64,000 nucleotides of DNA from an uncultured Bacilli bacterium (GTDB taxonomy: Bacteria; Bacillota_I; Bacilli_A; RF39; UBA660). Location: positions 1-64,000 of the forward strand of contig CAJTIX010000004.1 in NCBI GenBank assembly GCA_910576795.1. Direction: 5' to 3'. Positions 15,477 to 24,825 of this stretch are shown piece by piece. Position 1 is the stretch's first letter; every line of letters starts with the position of its first letter. The notes under the pieces are model-generated. The model did not search any database. It saw only the letters and a program-made list of their open reading frames with translations, and had not been told where the DNA came from. A program made the position numbers and the translations under genes.

Positions 15477-16652
15477 ATGAATCAATTATTAATGATCAAA
15501 TATGGAGAATTAACGACTAAAAAAGCAAATCGAAATACCTTTATCACATTGTTAACCAATAATATCAAAAATATTTTAAAAGAATATGAAATTACAATTC
15601 AAAAAGATAGAGTTCGTATGTATATTTCTTGTCACTCAAAAGATTGTAATGCCATCGTTTCAAAATTACAAAATGTTTTTGGAATTCATGGTATAGTGAT
15701 TTGTCATAAAGTAAATACTAATATAGAAGATATTGAAACAAAAATATTAGAATTATTACAAAATGAGCCATACCAAACTTTTAAAGTAGAAACCAAAAGA
15801 GCAGATAAAAGATTTCCAATTCCAAGTATGGAATTTAATAATAAAATGGGAGGTTTTATCTTAAAAAATACAACTTTAAAAGTAGATGTTCACCATCCAG
15901 ATGTACGAATTCATATTGAAATTCGTAATGAAGGAACATTCATTTATACAAATGAAATGAAAGGAAATGGTGGATATCCAGTAGGTGTACAAGGAAAAGG
16001 CTTACTCATGCTTTCTGGGGGAATTGATAGCCCAGTTGCTGGATATTTGTCTTTAAAACGTGGAATTGATTTAGAATGCCTTTATTTTGAGTCGCCTCCA
16101 CATACGAGTTTAGAAGCAAAAAACAAAGTAATCCAACTTGCTTCTATCATCAATCAATATTCCGGAAATATTAAGGTGAATGTCATTCCTTTTACTAAAA
16201 TTCAAGAGGAAATTTATAAAAATGTTCCAGATAGTTATATTATTACCATTATGAGAAGAATGATGTATCGTATTGCAGAAAGAGTTTGTAAACTGCATAA
16301 GTGTAAGGTAATCATCAATGGCGAAAGTGTTGGCCAAGTAGCAAGCCAAACATTAGATAGTATGGTTGTAATCAATTCTGTTACGAATTTGCCAGTGATT
16401 CGACCAGTTGCTTGTATGGATAAATTGGAAATCATTGAACTTGCTAAAAAAATAGAAACTTATGAGACGAGTATTTTACCATATGAAGATTGTTGTACTA
16501 TCTTTTTGCCAAAACATCCTGTGATTTATCCAGATATAGAAAAAGCGATTGCCTATGAAAATCGTTTTGACTATGAAACATTAATAGAAGAATGCATTGC
16601 ACATATGGAAACAATTACAACATTTGAAACCAATACAAGTTCTTATTTATAA
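15477..16652 (+). CDS. thiI: tRNA sulfurtransferase ThiI
   Basis: ThiI adenylates and thiolates U8 of tRNA to 4-thiouridine and can take part in thiamine thiazole synthesis. The 391-aa protein has an N-terminal ferredoxin-like and THUMP RNA-binding region (to about residue 165) and a PP-loop ATPase domain with LSGGIDSPVAGYL (about 179-191). It ends without a rhodanese domain, the short Bacillus-type form, so sulfur must come from a separate donor. The ATG at 15477 is chosen because the in-frame GTG at 15468 lies inside the AAGGTGG ribosome site. It follows the duplicated toxin-antitoxin-like locus. Confidence 0.95.
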   Translation: MNQLLMIKYGELTTKKANRNTFITLLTNNIKNILKEYEITIQKDRVRMYISCHSKDCNAIVSKLQNVFGIHGIVICHKVNTNIEDIETKILELLQNEPYQTFKVETKRADKRFPIPSMEFNNKMGGFILKNTTLKVDVHHPDVRIHIEIRNEGTFIYTNEMKGNGGYPVGVQGKGLLMLSGGIDSPVAGYLSLKRGIDLECLYFESPPHTSLEAKNKVIQLASIINQYSGNIKVNVIPFTKIQEEIYKNVPDSYIITIMRRMMYRIAERVCKLHKCKVIINGESVGQVASQTLDSMVVINSVTNLPVIRPVACMDKLEIIELAKKIETYETSILPYEDCCTIFLPKHPVIYPDIEKAIAYENRFDYETLIEECIAHMETITTFETNTSSYL

Positions 16653-16676
16653 CCATAAATTACCATTAAAAAAATA

Positions 16677-16705
16677 GTATGAAAAAAACCTCCATGGACA
16701 TGATA
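16677..16705 (+). promoter_or_regulatory. Possible sigma-G-type promoter of the first spore protein gene
   Basis: GTATG (16677-16681) and CATGATA (16699-16705), 17 bp apart, match the B. subtilis forespore sigma-G pattern (GHATR-N17/18-CATWHTA) with one mismatch. SASP genes are classic sigma-G targets. Confidence 0.5.
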
Positions 16706-16728
16706 TTAGTGTACAGGAGGTGAAACAT

Positions 16729-16935
16729 ATGAAAAACAATACTAATAAAATGGTAGTTCCTGGAGCTAAACAAGCTATCGATAAGATGAAATATGAAATC
16801 GCTAGTGAATTAGGTGTTAACATGGGACCAGATGCAACTAGTAGAGCTAACGGATCAGTTGGTGGTGAAATTACTAGACGTTTAGTTCAAATGGGTGAAC
16901 AACACTTAGGTGGTTCAAATTACCAAGCTAAATAA
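16729..16935 (+). CDS. Alpha/beta-type small acid-soluble spore protein
   Basis: These proteins coat and protect DNA in dormant spores. The 68-aa sequence has the family core: [20 protein letters not shown], a [19 protein letters not shown] stretch containing the GPR protease-site region, and [10 protein letters not shown]. The ATG at 16729 follows AGGAGGTGAAA; an in-frame GTG at 16720 lies inside that site. It is followed by its own terminator and a paralogue. This is strong evidence for sporulation genes in the genome. Confidence 0.95.
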   Translation: MKNNTNKMVVPGAKQAIDKMKYEIASELGVNMGPDATSRANGSVGGEITRRLVQMGEQHLGGSNYQAK

Positions 16936-16948
16936 TGACTATAAAATG

Positions 16949-16975
16949 GACAGTGAAACGTTACTGTCTTTTTTT
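16949..16975 (+). terminator. Terminator after first spore protein gene
   Basis: GACAGT-GAAACGTT-ACTGTC followed by seven T residues. Confidence 0.85.
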
Positions 16976-17048
16976 AGAGCTATCAAAAATTACCATCTAT
17001 ATATTTTATGTATTAGGGAACAATAATAGTATAAGGTGGTGAGCTGTA

Positions 17049-17246
17049 ATGAGTCATTTGAATAATAAATTAGTTGTTCCTGGATCAAAACAGGCAATTG
17101 AAAATTTAAAATATGAAATCGCAAATGAACTAGGTATCACTTTAGGAGCCGATACAACTTCTAGATTAAATGGTACCGTTGGTGGCGAAATGACAAGAAG
17201 GCTCGTTCGTTTAGGTGAACAAGCTTTAGAAAGTCAAAATCGATAA
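17049..17246 (+). CDS. Alpha/beta-type small acid-soluble spore protein (second copy)
   Basis: A 65-aa paralogue of the preceding gene: [40 protein letters not shown] and [10 protein letters not shown]. An AAGGTGGTGAG ribosome site precedes the ATG. The spacing and separate terminators suggest two single-gene units probably expressed in the forespore. The divergence at DNA level shows an old duplication. Confidence 0.94.
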   Translation: MSHLNNKLVVPGSKQAIENLKYEIANELGITLGADTTSRLNGTVGGEMTRRLVRLGEQALESQNR

Positions 17247-17269
17247 AGAACAGGACAACTGTTCTTTTT
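17246..17269 (+). terminator. Terminator after second spore protein gene
   Basis: AAGAACAG-GACAA-CTGTTCTT followed by a T-run. Confidence 0.8.
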
Positions 17270-17280
17270 AAAATGAAAAA

Positions 17281-17298
17281 ACATTCCAATTGGAATGT
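17281..17298 (-). terminator. Terminator of the lipoprotein gene
   Basis: ACATTCCAATTGGAATGT is a perfect palindrome preceded on the plus strand by six A, which gives a U-tract to the minus-strand transcript. Confidence 0.6.
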
Positions 17299-17766
17299 TA
17301 CTTACATTTGTATCCTTGTTCTTCAAGGGCTTTTTTTGCATCGCTCATTTTTCCTACATCGGCTTAGAGTGATTGATGTAAGTTTTCCTTTAGCGTCTAC
17401 TAAATCAAGACTTTCTTTGTCTTCATCGCTCATTTTTGTGAGATCTGCAACCATAGAAACTTTAATATTATTTCCATTTGTTTTAGTCGTTACATTAAGA
17501 CCTTTTTCTTTGTATTCATCCATTTCTTGTTCCAAAGATTTTTCAATTTCGCTCATATATGAAGAATAACTATCATCTACTTTTACATCTTGAATTACTT
17601 CCATTTTTGTAACAGTATCTTTTTTAAAGGTGATATTGATTGTTTGCTTCATATCCATCATGGCTACATTTTGGTCCATAGTACATTTTAAGGTTTTTGT
17701 ACTCCCACATCCAGTTGCAAATCCCATCATTACAACTGCCAATCCAACAGCTAAATACTTTTTCAT
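17298..17766 (-). pseudogene. Frameshifted lipoprotein gene (DUF1307/YehR-like)
   Basis: The N-terminus MKKYLAVGLAVVMMGFATGC is a lipoprotein signal with the lipid-accepting Cys at 20. The rest resembles small YehR-like lipoproteins (LKCTMDQN, INITFKKDTVTKMEV). The open frame as read continues to 17323 with an unlikely tail (RCRKNERCKKSP). Shifting one base near 17366-17372 (around GGCTTAGAGTG) gives instead ADVGKMSDAKKALEEQGYKC and a stop at 17298-17300 just before the terminator, the expected family ending. A single indel, real or from sequencing, is the simplest explanation. Start at 17766 after a GGAGGAGA site. Function unknown. Confidence 0.7.
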
Positions 17767-17822
17767 TTTTTCTCTCCTCCTATATATATACAATAATAAA
17801 AAATTAATTTTTTGTCAAGCAT

Positions 17823-18392
17823 TTATAAGATTTTATCCACAAGACCATATGATAAAGATTCCTCTGCACTTAAAAAATAATCTCTTTCAGTATCTACCTC
17901 AATTGTTTTTAAATCTTTGCCTGTATTTTCAGAAAGCATATGATTTAATTTATCACGTAACTTTAAAATACGCTCTGCAGCGATTTTAATCTCAGTCGCT
18001 TGCCCTTGTGCACCACCTAACGGTTGATGAATCATCACCTCACTATTGGGAAGACAACATCTTTTACCTTTTGTACCACTGGATAACAAAAATGCAGCCA
18101 TACTTGCAGCCATTCCTACACAGATTGTGGAAACATCACTTTTGATAAAATGCATCGTATCATAAATCGCCATTCCTGCTGTTACACTGCCTCCTGGAGA
18201 ATTGATGTAGATACTAATATCATCATGATTGATGGAATCTAAATATAATAGTTGAGCTACAATGGTGTTGGAACTCACATCATCGATTTCACCACATAAA
18301 ATAATAATACGATCTTTTAATAATCTAGAGTATATGTCATAAGCACGTTCTCCATTATTGCTTTTTTCAATTACTGTTGGCACTAAACTCAT
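17823..18392 (-). CDS. clpP: ATP-dependent Clp protease proteolytic subunit
   Basis: ClpP is the serine peptidase of Clp complexes, used for protein quality control and regulated proteolysis. The 189-aa protein has the catalytic triad Ser97 (GMAASMAAF), His122 (VMIHQPLGG) and Asp171 (TERDYF). It also has the N-terminal [15 protein letters not shown] and [16 protein letters not shown]. The ATG at 18392 follows a GAGAGGATGATTAC stretch. It stands alone, divergent from the nucleoside kinase gene. Confidence 0.96.
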   Translation of the reverse strand: MSLVPTVIEKSNNGERAYDIYSRLLKDRIIILCGEIDDVSSNTIVAQLLYLDSINHDDISIYINSPGGSVTAGMAIYDTMHFIKSDVSTICVGMAASMAAFLLSSGTKGKRCCLPNSEVMIHQPLGGAQGQATEIKIAAERILKLRDKLNHMLSENTGKDLKTIEVDTERDYFLSAEESLSYGLVDKIL

Positions 18393-18510
18393 GTAATCAT
18401 CCTCTCTATTTATATCATAGGATAGAATTCTTTGGTTTATGCAAAAAAAGATGTGACAAAATTACACTTTTTTGATAAAATGAATGTAGTATGAGAATAA
18501 GAGGGATATT

Positions 18511-20172
18511 ATGCCAAGAACCATTAAAGTAAATTACAAAGATATGGAAACTAAAGAGTTTCCAGTAGGTGCGACATTACTAGAAATCAGCCATGCCTTT
18601 GATCGTTATTACAATTATCCAATTTTAGTCGGAAAAGTAGATAATAATATTACGGAATTAAATGAACCAATTACAAGAAGTTGTACGGTTGATTTTTATG
18701 ATAGAAGTAGTGGGATGGGAAATAGTATTTATGGTAGAACAGCTCAACTGGTATTGATTCTAGCAATCAAGCATATTTTGGGTGAAAAAGCCGAAGTAAT
18801 AATTGAACATTCGATTGACAAAGGTTTTTATTGTGAAGTGGAAAATGCTTCAATTGATAAAAAATTAGTAAAACAAATTGAAGATGAAATGTATGAAATT
18901 GTATCACAAGATTTGATTATCCAAAAGGTGAGTGTTTCACGTTTTGATGCGATTAAATTTTTTAAAAAGAAAAAACAGATGGATAAGGTAAAGGTATTAA
19001 GGTATATTAGTAATAGTTATATCAATTTGTATCGAATTGATGATTTATATGACTATTTCTATGGTGAACTTGCTTATAGTACAAAACAAATAGACGATTT
19101 TAAACTCACTTTTATAAAAGACAATGGTTTTGTCTTAAGCTATCCAACTACTTATAATCCAGAGTGTACACTAGATTATGTCCACCATGGTATGTTATTT
19201 GATACGTTTTTAAATTATACCAAATGGGGAGATCAGATTGGGATTCGCAATGCAGCCGATTTGAATGAAATTGTTTCACAGGGAAGATATAATGAATTAA
19301 TTCGTTTATCAGAAGCCTATTATAACAGCCAATTATCTCGCATTGCAGATGAGATTGCTGAAAATCATAAAAAAATAAAATTAATTTTGATTGCTGGTCC
19401 TTCTTCCTCTGGAAAAACAACCACATCTAAAAAATTGGAAGTTTACCTACAAAGCAAAGGAATCAAAACACATCAAATTTCAATAGATGACTATTTCTAT
19501 GATCGGGATAAAACTCCAAGATTAGAAAATGGCGAACTCGATTTTGAATCATTGAATGCGGTTGATGTAACTTTATTTAATAAGCATTTGACAAAATTAT
19601 TAGATGGAGAGAAAGTAGAGTTGCCGGAATATAATTTTGTACTTGGTAAAAGAGAATACAATGGGAAAACGTTACAGATGGGAGAAGATGATGTCATTAT
19701 CATTGAAGGACTACATGGCTTAAATGATGATCTGACTATCTCCATTGAAAGAAGAAATAAATTTAAAATTTATATCAGTCCTCTCACTCAACTCAATATT
19801 GACAATCATAACCGAATTCATACCAGTGATACTAGAAAGTTAAGAAGAATTGTTCGTGATAATAAATATCGTTCTCATAGTGCAGCTGAAACACTCAGAA
19901 TGTGGAAAAGTATCCGCGAGGGAGAAGAAAAGTATATATTCCCTTACCAAGATCAAGCGGATGCGATTATCAATTCTGCTTTGTTATATGAACTTGGTAT
20001 ATTAAAAACGTATGCAGAACCACTGTTATTTTCGGTTTCAGAAGAGGATGAAATGTATCCTGAGGCATTACGTTTGATTAATTTTTTAAGAAATTTTTTA
20101 CCGATTCCAAGTGATGATATTCCAAATGATTCTATCTTAAGAGAATTCATTGGAGAAAGTTGTTTTCGGTAA
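18511..20172 (+). CDS. TGS-domain uridine kinase-family protein (nucleoside kinase)
   Basis: The 553-aa protein has three parts: an N-terminal TGS-like segment (residues 1-65), a threonyl-tRNA-synthetase-like second domain (about 70-220; its HxxxH motif is replaced by HSIDKGFY) and a C-terminal P-loop kinase of the uridine kinase/phosphoribulokinase family with GPSSSGKTTTSKK, ISIDDYFYDRD and a DFESLNAVD loop. Such TGS-kinase proteins are common in Firmicutes and usually annotated as nucleoside or uridine kinase; the substrate is not proven. The SD is AAGAGGG. gap starts 18 bp downstream, probably in the same transcript. Confidence 0.88.
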   Translation: MPRTIKVNYKDMETKEFPVGATLLEISHAFDRYYNYPILVGKVDNNITELNEPITRSCTVDFYDRSSGMGNSIYGRTAQLVLILAIKHILGEKAEVIIEHSIDKGFYCEVENASIDKKLVKQIEDEMYEIVSQDLIIQKVSVSRFDAIKFFKKKKQMDKVKVLRYISNSYINLYRIDDLYDYFYGELAYSTKQIDDFKLTFIKDNGFVLSYPTTYNPECTLDYVHHGMLFDTFLNYTKWGDQIGIRNAADLNEIVSQGRYNELIRLSEAYYNSQLSRIADEIAENHKKIKLILIAGPSSSGKTTTSKKLEVYLQSKGIKTHQISIDDYFYDRDKTPRLENGELDFESLNAVDVTLFNKHLTKLLDGEKVELPEYNFVLGKREYNGKTLQMGEDDVIIIEGLHGLNDDLTISIERRNKFKIYISPLTQLNIDNHNRIHTSDTRKLRRIVRDNKYRSHSAAETLRMWKSIREGEEKYIFPYQDQADAIINSALLYELGILKTYAEPLLFSVSEEDEMYPEALRLINFLRNFLPIPSDDIPNDSILREFIGESCFR

Positions 20173-20190
20173 TAGAAAGAAGGAATGAAC

Positions 20191-21210
20191 ATGACTAGAG
20201 TTGCGATTAATGGTTTTGGAAGAATTGGAAGACTTGTTTTTCGTATTATAGAAGAAACACCTGATTTAGAAGTGGTTGCGATTAATGATTTAACAGATGC
20301 AGAGCAGTTAGCTTATCTATTAAAATATGATACATCTCACCGTGTATATTTAAAAGAGGATATTTCATTTGAAGGAAATGAACTGATTGTAAAAGGAAGA
20401 CACATTCCAGTTTATGCAGAAAAAGATCCTGCTAATTTGCCTTGGAGGAAACTTCAAGTAGATCAAGTATTTGAATGTACAGGTGTTTTTACAGAAAAGG
20501 AGAAAGCACATGCGCATATTGATGCGGGAGCAAAACATGTCATCATATCAGCACCAGCTAAGGGAGATTTAAAAACGATTGTATATCATGTCAATGAACA
20601 AATTTTAGATGGCAGTGAGGAAATCATTAGTGCGGCAAGTTGTACGACCAATTGTTTGGCACCAGTGCTTTCTATTTTAGAGCATGAGTTTGGAATCCAA
20701 TCTGGATACATGACGACGATACATGCATATACAGGCGATCAAGCTGTACTAGATGTGGCTCATAAAAAAGGAATTCGTTCACGTCGTGGTCGTGCTGCAG
20801 CTGCTAATATTGTTCCTACTTCAACAGGAGCAGCAAGTGCAATAGGAAAAGTAATTCCACAGCTAGAAGGAAAGCTAGACGGAAATGCGATACGTGTTCC
20901 AACAACAACTGGTTCTATGGTGGATTTGACATTGCGTCTTAACAAAAATGTAACAGTAGAGGAAATCAATCATTGTTTTGCAAGTAACCAAAACGAGACC
21001 ATCCAATATACAGAAGATCCTATTGTATCCAGTGATATCATTGGATCTCATACAGGAGCATTGGTAGATGGCTTACTGACAGATGTTCTTGAAGTAGATG
21101 GTGAACAACTTGTAAAAGTCGTTGCATGGTATGATAATGAAATGGGTTATAGTGCCCAGATGGTTAGAACAGCTATTTATTTAGCAGGTTGTACTCATAA
21201 GGAAATCTAA
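20191..21210 (+). CDS. gap: Glyceraldehyde-3-phosphate dehydrogenase, type I
   Basis: It oxidises glyceraldehyde-3-phosphate to 1,3-bisphosphoglycerate with NAD and phosphate. The 339-aa protein has RVAINGFGRIGRLVFR (Rossmann), the catalytic Cys (about 151) in ASCTTNCLAP, TGDQAVLD, GRAAAANIVPTSTGAA and WYDNEMGYS. The ATG at 20191 is preferred over the one at 20185, which abuts the AAGGA site. It lies upstream of pgk and, further on, gpmI, so lower glycolysis is clustered, but with other genes interposed. Confidence 0.97.
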   Translation: MTRVAINGFGRIGRLVFRIIEETPDLEVVAINDLTDAEQLAYLLKYDTSHRVYLKEDISFEGNELIVKGRHIPVYAEKDPANLPWRKLQVDQVFECTGVFTEKEKAHAHIDAGAKHVIISAPAKGDLKTIVYHVNEQILDGSEEIISAASCTTNCLAPVLSILEHEFGIQSGYMTTIHAYTGDQAVLDVAHKKGIRSRRGRAAAANIVPTSTGAASAIGKVIPQLEGKLDGNAIRVPTTTGSMVDLTLRLNKNVTVEEINHCFASNQNETIQYTEDPIVSSDIIGSHTGALVDGLLTDVLEVDGEQLVKVVAWYDNEMGYSAQMVRTAIYLAGCTHKEI

Positions 21211-21230
21211 AATGATTCCTTTTTTGTTTG

Positions 21231-21250
21231 AGCAAATTTATAAATTTGCT
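21231..21250 (+). terminator. Perfect palindrome after gap, possible terminator
   Basis: AGCAAATTTATAAATTTGCT is a perfect 20-bp palindrome 20 bp after the gap stop. The trailing sequence is A-rich rather than T-rich on the plus strand, so termination there is uncertain. Confidence 0.4.
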
Positions 21251-21303
21251 TGATAAAAAAACGAAAAAGATATAAAATAAGAATAGTTAAATAGGTGGTT
21301 TAA

Positions 21304-22605
21304 ATGAAAAAAAAGGGTTTTACATTAATTGAATTATTGGGTATATTTACCATACTAGCTGTTATTCTTTTGATTGCAGTTCCTTCTATTACAGGATTAC
21401 TTAAAAAACAAAAGGAAAATCAATATCAAAGTTTTTTGAATAATATCTTTTTGGCAACAGAGGCTTATTTACAAAGTAACTTAGAGAAATATACAAAAAA
21501 TGAATATTATGATTTTTCTATAGAAGGGGACTATATTCATATTTATTTAGGAGAATTAATGGAACATCAATTTTTAAATTCCAATACATATGATCCAAAA
21601 ACAAAAGAGAGTATAAAAGACGAAAAAGACTATACGGTACGTGTCACATTACAAGAGGATTTAACTTACCATTATGAATTATTTCCAGAAAAATTAGAAC
21701 AACCAATTATTATGTATAATAATGCACTTCCTAAAAGGGATTATAATATAGGGGAGACAATTGTATGGTCTGATTTAGAATGGTTGGTAATGTCTAATGA
21801 TGACAGAAGTGTTACGATGATATTAAAAAATAATTATAAGACTGGAATTTTTGGAGATAGTAATGAATGGAAGAATTCTACTGTTTATCAGACGTTAAAT
21901 CAGAATTTAATCAATGGAAATGAAAAAATAAAAAATGCAATTAATGAAAGATCAGTTGTATATCAAGAACAAAGTGATTCTTATATTAGACTTCCATTTT
22001 ATCAGGAGTTAAGCAAAAATATCCCTAATGGAAGTAATACTGCCTTTTGGACAATGAGTCCTTATGAAAATGGCTTGTATGTAGGAATTCCTACAGGCGA
22101 AAGTGCGATAGGATATATTGCTACAAAAAGTGGAACCTATTATGCAGGAGCACACTCTTCACTTTCCGTTATCACAAAATCATCTCCAACTGAGGTGGGA
22201 CAGCAAGTTTTATTTCAACAACCAAATCAGGCAAGTATTACTTATAATAAAAGTGCAAGTATTGTAAAGAGACCAACTACATATGCTGGTCAGGGAAACC
22301 ATACTTCTGCTAAACCTAAAGATTATCCAGATTCTTATTGTGGAGCTTGTCCTAATGCATATTGTGGTGCGAGAAGTGTTACATATTATAATGATACATG
22401 TGGAAGTGGTAGCTACCCTTATTATGTATTACAGTCTTGGTATAATCCCAATTATAATACTACTACACCAGGAGTTTCCTGTGCCTCTAATACTATCTAT
22501 TATGCAAATGGAAATTGTAAAGACTTTTATCAATTGACAGGTGAGACATATGAAATTGGATATCGTCCTGTTATTACTGTACGTAAACAAAGAACAGAAA
22601 TATAA
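21304..22605 (+). CDS. Type IV pilin-like protein with large C-terminal DUF6273-like domain
   Basis: The N-terminus MKKKGFTLIELLGIFTILA is a class III prepilin signal: cleavage after Gly, Phe at +1, Glu at +5, then a hydrophobic helix. At 433 aa it is far longer than typical ComG pseudopilins. The rest has YNIGETIVWSDLEWLV, an FWTMSPYENG segment, a low-complexity Tyr/Cys/Asn-rich part (residues about 340-410, seven Cys) and a final IGYRPVITV. The VW..W and RPVIT signatures resemble the extracellular domain fused to the phosphoglycerate mutase in this window. It would need a prepilin peptidase, not seen here. It lies between gap and pgk, probably co-transcribed. Confidence 0.75.
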   Translation: MKKKGFTLIELLGIFTILAVILLIAVPSITGLLKKQKENQYQSFLNNIFLATEAYLQSNLEKYTKNEYYDFSIEGDYIHIYLGELMEHQFLNSNTYDPKTKESIKDEKDYTVRVTLQEDLTYHYELFPEKLEQPIIMYNNALPKRDYNIGETIVWSDLEWLVMSNDDRSVTMILKNNYKTGIFGDSNEWKNSTVYQTLNQNLINGNEKIKNAINERSVVYQEQSDSYIRLPFYQELSKNIPNGSNTAFWTMSPYENGLYVGIPTGESAIGYIATKSGTYYAGAHSSLSVITKSSPTEVGQQVLFQQPNQASITYNKSASIVKRPTTYAGQGNHTSAKPKDYPDSYCGACPNAYCGARSVTYYNDTCGSGSYPYYVLQSWYNPNYNTTTPGVSCASNTIYYANGNCKDFYQLTGETYEIGYRPVITVRKQRTEI

Positions 22606-22637
22606 CAAATAACCAATTGGCAACAAAGGAGTGTGCT

Positions 22638-23822
22638 ATGAAAAAGACAATTCGTGATTACAATTTAGAAAATAAAAGGGTGATCATCCGCGTAGATTTT
22701 AATATACCAATTCAAGATGGACAGATTATGGATGATACTCGAATTAAAGCTAGCTTACCTACTATTTTATATGCAATGGAAAAAGGCGCTAAAGTTATTT
22801 TGCTATCCCATTTAGGTAGAGTAAAAACAGAAGAAGATCTAGAACAATATAATTTACAACCCGTGGCAAAACGTCTTAGTGAATTGTTAGACCAAGAAGT
22901 CATTTTTGTGAATCAAACAAGAGGTAACTTAGTGGAAGATGCCGTTTCAAAGTTAGAGAATGGACAAGTTTTATTACTACAAAATACACGTTATGAAGAT
23001 CTGAATGGAAAAAAAGAAAGTAAAAATGATCCAGAATTGGGTGCATATTGGGCAAGTTTGGGTGATATATTTATCAACGATGCTTTTGGAACCAGTCATC
23101 GTGCACATGCTTCCAATGTTGGAATTGCGTCACATCTTCCAAATGGAATTGGATTCCTTATAGAAAAAGAATTAAATGCTTTTGAACCCATCTTAAATAA
23201 CCCAGAACATCCTTTTACCGTAATCTTAGGTGGCGCTAAAGTCAGTGATAAAATAGAAGTCATTGAAAATCTGGTAAAACGAGCTGACCAAATATTAATT
23301 GGTGGTGGAATGGCTTATACCTTTCTAAAAGCAAGTGGACTTTCTATCGGTAAATCGTTATGTGATGAAGAACATATAGATTACTGCAAAAATGTGATGA
23401 GACAATATCCAGATCAAATCGTATTACCAATTGATAGTGTGACTGCAAAGGAAATAAGTACAGATACTGAAATACAAGAAAGATTTATTAGTGATTTCAA
23501 GGAAGATGAAATAGGATTGGATATTGGATATAATACGATTAAACTGTTCTCCCAATACATCAAAAATAGCAAGACCATTCTTTGGAATGGACCTTTAGGA
23601 ATGTTTGAATTAGATCCATTTCAGAAAGGGACAGAAGCTATTTGTAAGTTATTAAAAGACAGCAATGGAATTACAGTAGTTGGTGGCGGGGATACAGCTT
23701 CTGCTGTAGAAAATCTAGGATATGCAGAATTTATGACACATATTTCAACTGGTGGTGGGGCTTCACTAGAATTGCTTGAAGGGAAACAATTATCTGGAAT
23801 CGAGATTATCCATGAAAAATAA
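22638..23822 (+). CDS. pgk: Phosphoglycerate kinase
   Basis: It transfers phosphate from 1,3-bisphosphoglycerate to ADP. The 394-aa protein has RVIIRVDFNIPIQDG, SHLGRVK, RYEDLNGKKE, NDAFGTSHRAHASN, ILGGAKVSDK, WNGPLGMFE and the nucleotide-binding VVGGGDTASAVE with STGGGASLELLEG. The ATG at 22638 follows AAAGGAGTGTGCT; an upstream ATG in frame at 22617 has no ribosome site. Its stop overlaps the start of the next gene. Confidence 0.97.
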   Translation: MKKTIRDYNLENKRVIIRVDFNIPIQDGQIMDDTRIKASLPTILYAMEKGAKVILLSHLGRVKTEEDLEQYNLQPVAKRLSELLDQEVIFVNQTRGNLVEDAVSKLENGQVLLLQNTRYEDLNGKKESKNDPELGAYWASLGDIFINDAFGTSHRAHASNVGIASHLPNGIGFLIEKELNAFEPILNNPEHPFTVILGGAKVSDKIEVIENLVKRADQILIGGGMAYTFLKASGLSIGKSLCDEEHIDYCKNVMRQYPDQIVLPIDSVTAKEISTDTEIQERFISDFKEDEIGLDIGYNTIKLFSQYIKNSKTILWNGPLGMFELDPFQKGTEAICKLLKDSNGITVVGGGDTASAVENLGYAEFMTHISTGGGASLELLEGKQLSGIEIIHEK

Positions 23823-24825
23823 AAAATCCATTATTAATATTTTGATTCTACTTTTGATTACAGGTTGTGTTTTATATTTTTCATTGAAAGATGACTTTGA
23901 AAATATTATCCATGAAATTATTACATTAAATCCACTTTGGTTTTTAGTAGCGATTTTCCTAGTCATCTGTTATTGGCTATTCAAAGCCATAGAAGTACAT
24001 CATGTGATTTGTGACTTTAAACCAGACTATACCTTCAAACAAACATTAAGACTTACATTATCCACCCAGTTTTTCAATGCTATTACACCGTTTGCTTCTG
24101 GTGGACAACCCTTTCAAATTTATATGCTAAATAAAAGTGGTATAAAGTTAACCGATAGTACCAATATTATTATTCAAAACTTTATTGTCTATCAAATCCC
24201 ACTTGTTTTTTTGGGAATGATTGCTATTATATCCAACCATTTTGGACACTTTTTTAAAGAGGTACATCTTCTAAAATACTTAGTAACAACTGGCTTTATT
24301 ATTAACACCTTGGTGATTGTAGGTTTATTCATTATCGCATTTGCTAAAAAAACCAACAAAAGAATTATGCATTTGATAATCAAATTACTTAGTAAGTTAC
24401 ATTTAGTCAAAAATAAGGAACAAAAAGAAACAGAATTTGAAGAATATATCAATCGATTTCATGCAGGTGCCAAATTACTTTTTCATAATAAAAAACAATT
24501 TCTTTCTTCAATTTTGTATAATTTAATTGCTTTAATCTGTCTATATTTAATTCCAATTGCCTTATTATTTGCGATGAGAGATTATACCAGTATGAATGCC
24601 TTTCAAGTTTTGGTTACCAGTGCATATGTCATGTTAATTGGATCTTTTGTTCCTATTCCAGGTGGAACAGGTGGACTTGAATATGGTTTTATTGCCTTTT
24701 TTGGTAACTTTGTCGTTGGAAGTAAACTAAATGCTGTTATGCTTTTATGGCGTGCAATTACATATTATTTTGGATTAATTGTAGGTGCAATTGCCTTTAA
24801 TCTAAAGGGGAGAGAAGAAAAATGA
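23812..24825 (+). CDS. AglD/MprF-type flippase-like integral membrane protein (UPF0104)
   Basis: A 337-aa protein with about eight hydrophobic helices. It has family signatures FFNAITPFASGGQPFQIYML and SFVPIPGGTGGLEYGF, the latter typical of the lysylphosphatidylglycerol-synthase transmembrane (YbhN/AglD) family. Members are thought to move lipids or lipid-linked sugars across the membrane. The start at 23812 overlaps the pgk stop; the longer in-frame opening reads through pgk. The stop overlaps the glycosyltransferase start (ATGA), which suggests the pair handles a glycolipid: one makes it, the other flips it. Confidence 0.85.
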   Translation: MKNKKSIINILILLLITGCVLYFSLKDDFENIIHEIITLNPLWFLVAIFLVICYWLFKAIEVHHVICDFKPDYTFKQTLRLTLSTQFFNAITPFASGGQPFQIYMLNKSGIKLTDSTNIIIQNFIVYQIPLVFLGMIAIISNHFGHFFKEVHLLKYLVTTGFIINTLVIVGLFIIAFAKKTNKRIMHLIIKLLSKLHLVKNKEQKETEFEEYINRFHAGAKLLFHNKKQFLSSILYNLIALICLYLIPIALLFAMRDYTSMNAFQVLVTSAYVMLIGSFVPIPGGTGGLEYGFIAFFGNFVVGSKLNAVMLLWRAITYYFGLIVGAIAFNLKGREEK

